A stretch of DNA of 64,000 nucleotides from positions 4,964,001-5,028,000 of the forward strand of contig NZ_OZ038525.1 of the NCBI RefSeq assembly GCF_964036645.1, read 5' to 3'. The number at the start of each line of letters is the position of its first letter. Position 1 is the stretch's first letter. Below the pieces are notes generated by a model. That model did no database searches. It was not told the DNA's origin and saw only the letters and a list, made by a program, of their open reading frames with translations. The position numbers were made by a program, and so were the translations under genes. Source of the stretch: Tenacibaculum sp. 190524A02b. GTDB taxonomy: Bacteria > Bacteroidota > Bacteroidia > Flavobacteriales > Flavobacteriaceae. Shown here in pieces: positions 59,771 through 64,000 of this stretch.

Positions 59771-60934
59771 TTATAATTGCTCTTCTAATATTTTTAAAAT
59801 ATTAATTTGATTAAAGTTTGGATTTGAAATATTTGAGAGAATTACAATAGTAAGTTGTTTTTCTGGAGCTCTAACAAGTCTACTTCTATAACCAGGTTGT
59901 TCACCTGAATGTGTTTGTATAATACCAAAAACTGGCGATTTGTACAAAAACCAACCCAACCCGTAATTTGTACCCCAAGCTTTAGAAAGTAGACCGTTAT
60001 TTAAAGTAAAAGGAGTCATTGCTTTTTGTAAACTTTTTTTAGAAATAACTGTATTTTGGTATAATGCTTTATCCCATTTTAAAAGATCTTTTGCGGTAGA
60101 TATTACAGAACCATCACCATAAAAACCACCTAACCAATAAACATAATTATTAGAAGGTAATTGGTTAGCTATTAATAGTTGATTAGAAGTTTTATTTAAT
60201 TCATATCCCTTAGCTAATTCTTTATAATTTAATGAACGAGTGTCTGTTACAAATTCAGCATTAGTATTGTACATACCAGAAGGAGTAAATAGTTTTTGTT
60301 TCATAAAGGTTTTAAAATCAACGCCACTAACATTTTCAATTATAATAGCTAACAAGCAATAACCAATGTCACTGTATTCGAATTTAGTACCAGGTTCCCA
60401 TTGTAAAGGATATTTGTTAGATTTTAACATAGAGAGCATAATGGCATTGCCATTAACTTTGGTAGTATCTAAATCTTTCCACATGGTTTTAACAAAATTT
60501 GGTAATCCAGAAGTATGCGACATTAAATGCTTAATTTGGATAGTAGGAAAAGGAAAGTCAGGAATATGTTTAGAAACAAAATCATTTGTAGTCAATAAGT
60601 TCTCTTGTTCTAAAATTAAAATACCAAAACTGGTAAATTGTTTAGATAAGGAGGCTATTTGAAATTTGGTGTTGTAATTAAATGAAGTTTTATTTTTAAT
60701 ATCACTATATCCAAAATGATTTTGGTATAAGATTTTGTCTTTTTGTTTTATAATAACTGTTCCACTAAAATCATTTTTTTTATGTAGACTAAGTAATGTT
60801 TTGTTTATTTTGGTTGTGTCAATGTCTAAATATTGAGCTTTAGTATAGAAAGAAGATGTTAAAAGAATAAAAGTTAGATATTGGATAGTTAAATGTTTAA
60901 GTTTTTTTTGAAAACTATGAATAGGTCGTAGCAT
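59771..60934 (-). CDS. secreted serine hydrolase, beta-lactamase class C-like fold
   Basis: The protein (387 residues) has an N-terminal export signal (TIQYLTFILLTSSFYTKAQ). The catalytic motifs are SLSK (Ser95 to Lys98), YSD in place of the usual Y-x-N (Tyr187), and HSG near the C-terminus, plus HLMSHTSGLPNF and LGWFLYKSP as in class C-like D-aminopeptidases. The substrate is unknown, and true beta-lactamase activity is uncertain. Confidence 0.88.
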   Translation of the reverse strand: MLRPIHSFQKKLKHLTIQYLTFILLTSSFYTKAQYLDIDTTKINKTLLSLHKKNDFSGTVIIKQKDKILYQNHFGYSDIKNKTSFNYNTKFQIASLSKQFTSFGILILEQENLLTTNDFVSKHIPDFPFPTIQIKHLMSHTSGLPNFVKTMWKDLDTTKVNGNAIMLSMLKSNKYPLQWEPGTKFEYSDIGYCLLAIIIENVSGVDFKTFMKQKLFTPSGMYNTNAEFVTDTRSLNYKELAKGYELNKTSNQLLIANQLPSNNYVYWLGGFYGDGSVISTAKDLLKWDKALYQNTVISKKSLQKAMTPFTLNNGLLSKAWGTNYGLGWFLYKSPVFGIIQTHSGEQPGYRSRLVRAPEKQLTIVILSNISNPNFNQINILKILEEQL

Positions 60935-61017
60935 ATCTTTAAAGTTACGTAGGTATATATGTGAATATATAAGAAGAAAACTTTTAAGAAAATATTTTTA
61001 TATGAAAGAACCGTTTT

Positions 61018-61830
61018 TTGATACTAAAAGCATTTTTGTTAATTATTTTGATACAAGTAAATTATAAAATACCAGAAGATTTAGCTCCTTATATTAATTG
61101 TATTATGATAGGAGAAAGTTTTAAAAAAGAGGTAGAAACATCTATTCCTTTGTATGCAGATGGTTATCCTGGGATTATGTTTCAACAAGCAGAAAATGGT
61201 TTTTACTTATTACCAAAAAGAAAAAAGTTATCAGAGTTATTCTTGTATGGTCAAACTATTCAACCAATTTCATTAAATACTACAGGTGTCTATCAATATA
61301 TAGTAATACAGTTGTATCCATTTGCTTCTAAATATTTACTAGATGTAAACCCTAAACTATTAAATGATGATTGCTATGATTTGTTGCAGATAGACTATTT
61401 AGATGTAAACTCTTTTAAGGCACAATTGGTTTTGAATAATGACCAAGATAAAAAGTTACATATAATTTATGAGTTAATTAGAATGCTTATAAGAGTTAAT
61501 AAACAAGCGAGGAATAATAGTATTGAAAGGGCAATAAAATTTATTTTAGAAAAGAATGGAAGAGTAAAAATTAAAGATGTTTTAAATCAAGTATATATGA
61601 CTGAACGTACTTTAGAACGACACTTTAAAACAAGCGTAGGATTAACTCCAAAACAATTTGCTAAAATTATTCAGTTTCAAACTTCACTGAATAAGCTAAC
61701 AAAAGAAAAATACAACTCTCTAATAGCTATAGGAATAGATAGTGGTTTTTCAGATCAATCTCACTTTATAAGGACTTTTAAGAGCTATACGGGAAAAACG
61801 CCTTCTTATTACCTAAAGCATTATATTTAA
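61018..61830 (+). CDS. AraC-family transcriptional regulator
   Basis: The HTH at about 170-270 is clear (VYMTERTLERHFKTSVGLTP, GIDSGFSDQSHFIRTFKSYT). The start is doubtful: TTG at 61018 gives a hydrophobic leader, TTG at 61048 (IQVNYKIPEDLAPYINCI) better fits the family. A separate 21-codon frame with an ATG (61002-61067) overlaps in another frame and could be a leader peptide or a sign of frameshift. It lies 77 bases upstream of the SDR-like gene it probably controls. Confidence 0.8.
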   Translation: MILKAFLLIILIQVNYKIPEDLAPYINCIMIGESFKKEVETSIPLYADGYPGIMFQQAENGFYLLPKRKKLSELFLYGQTIQPISLNTTGVYQYIVIQLYPFASKYLLDVNPKLLNDDCYDLLQIDYLDVNSFKAQLVLNNDQDKKLHIIYELIRMLIRVNKQARNNSIERAIKFILEKNGRVKIKDVLNQVYMTERTLERHFKTSVGLTPKQFAKIIQFQTSLNKLTKEKYNSLIAIGIDSGFSDQSHFIRTFKSYTGKTPSYYLKHYI

Positions 61831-61907
61831 ATACAATTGTCGGTTTTGTTCAATTATTAAAAATTTATGTCTTTTACTTTTGGAGTGTAATTTTAAAGTA
61901 AATAGAA

Positions 61908-62543
61908 ATGAAAAAAATAATCGTTTTTGGAGCCACAGGAAGTGTTGGTAAATTAGTAGTTCAACAGTTATTAGAAAAAGGATATGAAGTAACGGCATTT
62001 TGTAGAAGTAGCGTAAAATTAGCTGCGGTTAGAAATAAAAACTTGAAGATTGTGGTTGGAGATGTTTTAACTATTGAAGATGTAAATAAAGCATTAAAAA
62101 ATCAAGAAGTAGTAATTGTTACCTTAGGTGCTGGAAAAAATAGAAAAAGTAAAGTTCGCTCTCAAGGAACAAAAAATATTCTTGAAGGAATGAAAAATAA
62201 TAACCTTAAAAGAATTATTTGTCAAACAACATTAGGAGCTGGGGCTAGTACACATAACCTTAACTTTTTTTGGAAACGTATAATGTTTGGATGGTTTTTA
62301 AAGCAGGTGTTTTTAGATCATGAATTACAAGAATATTATGTACAGAATAGCGGCCTAGAGTGGACAATTGCACGTCCCAGTGCATTTATTGATAATGAAG
62401 AAATAAAAAGTTACCAACATGGTTTTAGCCCATTGATTAAAACATTAAAATTAAAAATTTCAAGAGCAAATGTAGCTGACTTTTTAATAAAGCAAATAGA
62501 AAACAAAAACTATTTATATAAAACACCAGGAGTGTCTTATTAA
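61908..62543 (+). CDS. NAD(P)-dependent oxidoreductase, SDR-like (NmrA/atypical)
   Basis: The 211-residue protein has the nucleotide-binding Gly motif VFGATGSVGKLVVQQLLEKG at the start, the TLGAG loop at about 72-76, and LEWTIARPSAFI typical of atypical short-chain dehydrogenases of the flavin-reductase-like type. It may reduce an NADPH-linked substrate. The upstream AraC regulator is the presumed controller. Confidence 0.85.
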   Translation: MKKIIVFGATGSVGKLVVQQLLEKGYEVTAFCRSSVKLAAVRNKNLKIVVGDVLTIEDVNKALKNQEVVIVTLGAGKNRKSKVRSQGTKNILEGMKNNNLKRIICQTTLGAGASTHNLNFFWKRIMFGWFLKQVFLDHELQEYYVQNSGLEWTIARPSAFIDNEEIKSYQHGFSPLIKTLKLKISRANVADFLIKQIENKNYLYKTPGVSY

Positions 62544-62583
62544 GAGTTAATAAGTAATACTTTAAAATTGTTAAAGAAAAGTT

Positions 62584-62606
62584 AATCACCCTAATCGGGT
62601 GGTTTT
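62584..62606 (+). terminator. intrinsic terminator after the SDR-like gene
   Basis: AATCACCC pairs with GGGTGGTT (one G-U) around TAATC, followed by T residues. Confidence 0.6.
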
Positions 62607-62729
62607 CCGTGTTTTATTAGTTTTTACATTTACAAAGTTACTTTTTAAGAATGTTGTAAAAAGTAATGAGTGTGGTTTTTTACATTTTAAGACTACAAAA
62701 TATTAATCAAACTAAAACTTAAAAGTAGT

Positions 62730-62894
62730 ATGAAAAAAACAATTTTAAATTTGGGGAAAGTTCTAAAGAAAGAAGAACTAAAAACAATTAAGGGTAATGG
62801 AATAGGTGGTAACAATGATGGTTGCGGTTGGGGTTTTTGTAGAAATTTATTTGGCAGATGTTCAATGCTTGCTTGCCAAGGCCATATGGTGTAA
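62730..62894 (+). CDS. double-glycine-type leader peptide with Cys-rich core, 54 aa
   Basis: Second peptide of the kind at 2732. The leader is MKKTILNLGKVLKKEELKTI followed by KGNGIGG, again LKKxELKxIxGNG, with the double glycine at residues 26-27. The core carries four cysteines (32, 37, 44, 49) with Gly, Trp and Asn (GCGWGFC, CSMLAC). It sits alone between the SDR-like gene and a convergent mutS2 and has a terminator directly after its stop. The two orphan peptides, 60 kb apart, are probably exported by one shared transporter outside the window. Confidence 0.7.
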   Translation: MKKTILNLGKVLKKEELKTIKGNGIGGNNDGCGWGFCRNLFGRCSMLACQGHMV

Positions 62895-62900
62895 AAAAAT

Positions 62901-62928
62901 AAGGTTGGTCTTAAGACTAACCTTTTTA
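62901..62928 (+). terminator. intrinsic terminator overlapping the end of mutS2
   Basis: AAGGTTGGTC and GACTAACCTT pair with one G-U around a short TTAA centre, followed by T residues. It closes the Cys-rich peptide gene and overlaps the mutS2 stop codon on the other strand. Confidence 0.75.
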
Positions 62929-64000
62929 TTTTTTAGCACGTTCTACCAGTTCTATTTTTTCTATAGAGGCTTTTGTGGTAAATAAACCATAATTTATGAA
63001 AACAGATTTCTTTTCAATTTTATCAATGGTTCCCACAGCATTTCCATCAGTTAAGCGAACGCGGTCATTTATTTTAAAAACATAATTAGCTTTTTCTTGT
63101 GCTATTTTTGCAGCTTCTTTTTTCTTTTCTTCTCTAACTTTTACTACTTTTTGTAGCACTTCTTTCTCTACTTGTTTAATAGCCTCTTTTTGTTTCTTAT
63201 CAGCAATTTGTTCCTGTTTTTTCTCTGTTTTACTCTTTTTCTTAGGAGGGTTTTTCTTCGTGAATTTTGTTTTTTCAGCAGCTACCCATTTAAAAAAACT
63301 CGTACTAAGTTCCTTTTTATTATTAGTTTGGAAATACTTATTTAAAAATTCATTTATAGTTCTTCCTAATGATAACATTCTTTGGTTGTTATCATATAAC
63401 TCTTGAAATCCTTCTAATTTTTCTCTTATTTTCTGCTCTTTAATTTCTAAGTTTTCTATATGCTCCTGCTCTTTAGATTTTTGTTTTTCTAAAGAGTCAG
63501 AAGTTTTTTGAAGTCGATTACGCTCTTTTTGAAGTTTAGATATTGTTTTGTCTAAACGTACTTTTTCCGTTTCAACTCTTTTTTTAGCTCTGTTAATTAA
63601 ACTAAAAGGGATTCCATTTTTTTGAGCCACTTCAAAAGTGAATGAACTACCCGCTTGTCCTATAAATAATTTATATAAAGGTTCTAAAGTACGTTCATCA
63701 AACTGCATATTTCCATTGGTAACATTGTCTAATTCATTTGCCAAAACTTTTAAGTTAGCATAGTGGGTAGTTATAATACCAAAAGCCTTTTTATCATAGA
63801 ATTCTTCTAGAAAAATTTCAGCTAAAGCTCCTCCTAATTCAGGATCGGAACCAGTACCAAACTCATCAATTAAAAACAAGGTGTTGTCATTACATTTACG
63901 CAAAAAGTTACGCATATTTTTTAATCGGTAGCTATACGTACTTAATTGATTTTCTATAGATTGGTTATCTCCAATATCTGTTAAAATAGTGCTAAAAAAA
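62926..64000 (-). CDS. mutS2: MutS2-family ATPase, C-terminal part (cut by window edge)
   Basis: The open frame continues through the right window edge. The seen part begins inside the MutS-type ATPase (LTDIGDNQSIENQLSTYSYR, Walker B TLFLIDEFGTGSDPELGGAL, then a GIITTHYANL switch), followed by a long coiled coil (residues about 110-200 of the seen part, LQKERNRLQKTSDSLEKQK) and a KOW-like end (DRVRLTDGNAVGTIDKIEKK). The Smr nuclease domain typical of full MutS2 is absent, the protein ending with ERAKK. It is likely an anti-recombination or ribosome-splitting factor. Confidence 0.9.
   Translation of the reverse strand, partial: FFSTILTDIGDNQSIENQLSTYSYRLKNMRNFLRKCNDNTLFLIDEFGTGSDPELGGALAEIFLEEFYDKKAFGIITTHYANLKVLANELDNVTNGNMQFDERTLEPLYKLFIGQAGSSFTFEVAQKNGIPFSLINRAKKRVETEKVRLDKTISKLQKERNRLQKTSDSLEKQKSKEQEHIENLEIKEQKIREKLEGFQELYDNNQRMLSLGRTINEFLNKYFQTNNKKELSTSFFKWVAAEKTKFTKKNPPKKKSKTEKKQEQIADKKQKEAIKQVEKEVLQKVVKVREEKKKEAAKIAQEKANYVFKINDRVRLTDGNAVGTIDKIEKKSVFINYGLFTTKASIEKIELVERAKK

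Noticed and set aside
1..64000. CRISPR arrays, rRNA genes and riboswitches
   Set aside because: No regularly spaced short repeats with unique spacers were seen, the 97-bp array is contiguous and not spacer-like, and no rRNA or known riboswitch sequence was recognised.

Overview
The window is AT-rich (about 30% GC by eye) chromosomal DNA from a member of the Bacteroidetes, most likely family Flavobacteriaceae; the flavour is that of marine genera such as Tenacibaculum or Polaribacter, but the genus is inference. Evidence: promoters of the Bacteroidetes type (TAnnTTTG), few Shine-Dalgarno sequences, a type IX secretion (T9SS) C-terminal sorting domain, bacillithiol synthesis (BshC), many lipoproteins with SxxC-like lipoboxes, LytS/LytTR and TPR/7TM sensor kinases, and an endonuclease III without the iron-sulfur cysteines. 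No rRNA or intact tRNA gene was found.

Layout. 1-3.9 kb: truncated TPR sensor, an ECF sigma factor with a 47-residue companion, a short double-glycine-type Cys-rich peptide and an M57-like HEIGH metalloprotease. 4-7.6 kb: endonuclease III, peroxiredoxin BCP, and a NarL-type two-component pair. 7.7-15 kb: lipoprotein, amidohydrolase, HExxH protein, Tat-exported PLP enzyme, then a Crp/Fnr regulator, NADH dehydrogenase II and DJ-1-like lipoprotein run. 15-22 kb: a CheD-like small protein, a seven-repeat T9SS protein, a LytS/LytTR pair, and a two-gene lipoprotein module flanked by a 25-bp direct repeat. 21.8-25.8 kb: many tiny genes (59-residue protein, HTH regulator, three-gene overlapping micro-operon), two coiled-coil proteins and between them a 97-bp tandem repeat with twelve regularly spaced TGTACA palindromes.

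26-38 kb is an accessory region: PEP mutase-like enzyme plus Ada, a decayed membrane-protein gene, a Septu-like defence pair (ATPase with an AbiJ-NTD3-like N-terminus plus an HNH nuclease) inside repeats that look like cassette boundaries, AraC regulators paired with a DHFR-like and an erythromycin-esterase-like gene, an L,D-transpeptidase-like protein and a SUFU-family protein. 38-51 kb is mostly core: NAT, fatty-acid/sterol hydroxylase, carboxylesterase, a dihydroorotase homologue lacking metal ligands, BatA-type membrane protein, BshC, a caspase-like secreted protein, RlmF, nitroreductase with HxlR regulator, CsaA. 51.1-52.5 kb is a complete IS3-family element with inverted repeats and a 3-bp target duplication. 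Just beside it lie two copies of what looks like a small RNA gene (promoter and terminator both conserved) on the minus strand. 53-64 kb: MeaB, an ECF sigma/anti-sigma-like/DUF4097-like operon, cysS, yidD, lgt, a serine hydrolase, an AraC regulator with an SDR-like enzyme, a second double-glycine-type peptide, and the 3' part of mutS2.

The most interesting items are (1) the AbiJ-NTD3/PtuA-like ATPase plus HNH cassette, (2) the duplicated small RNA whose unpaired region is antisense to ATGAAAAAGAAAAG-type translation starts, (3) the 97-bp repeat array with helically phased TGTACA sites between two coiled-coil genes, and (4) two orphan four-cysteine peptides sharing the same leader. All functional statements are from reading motifs; no searches were run.
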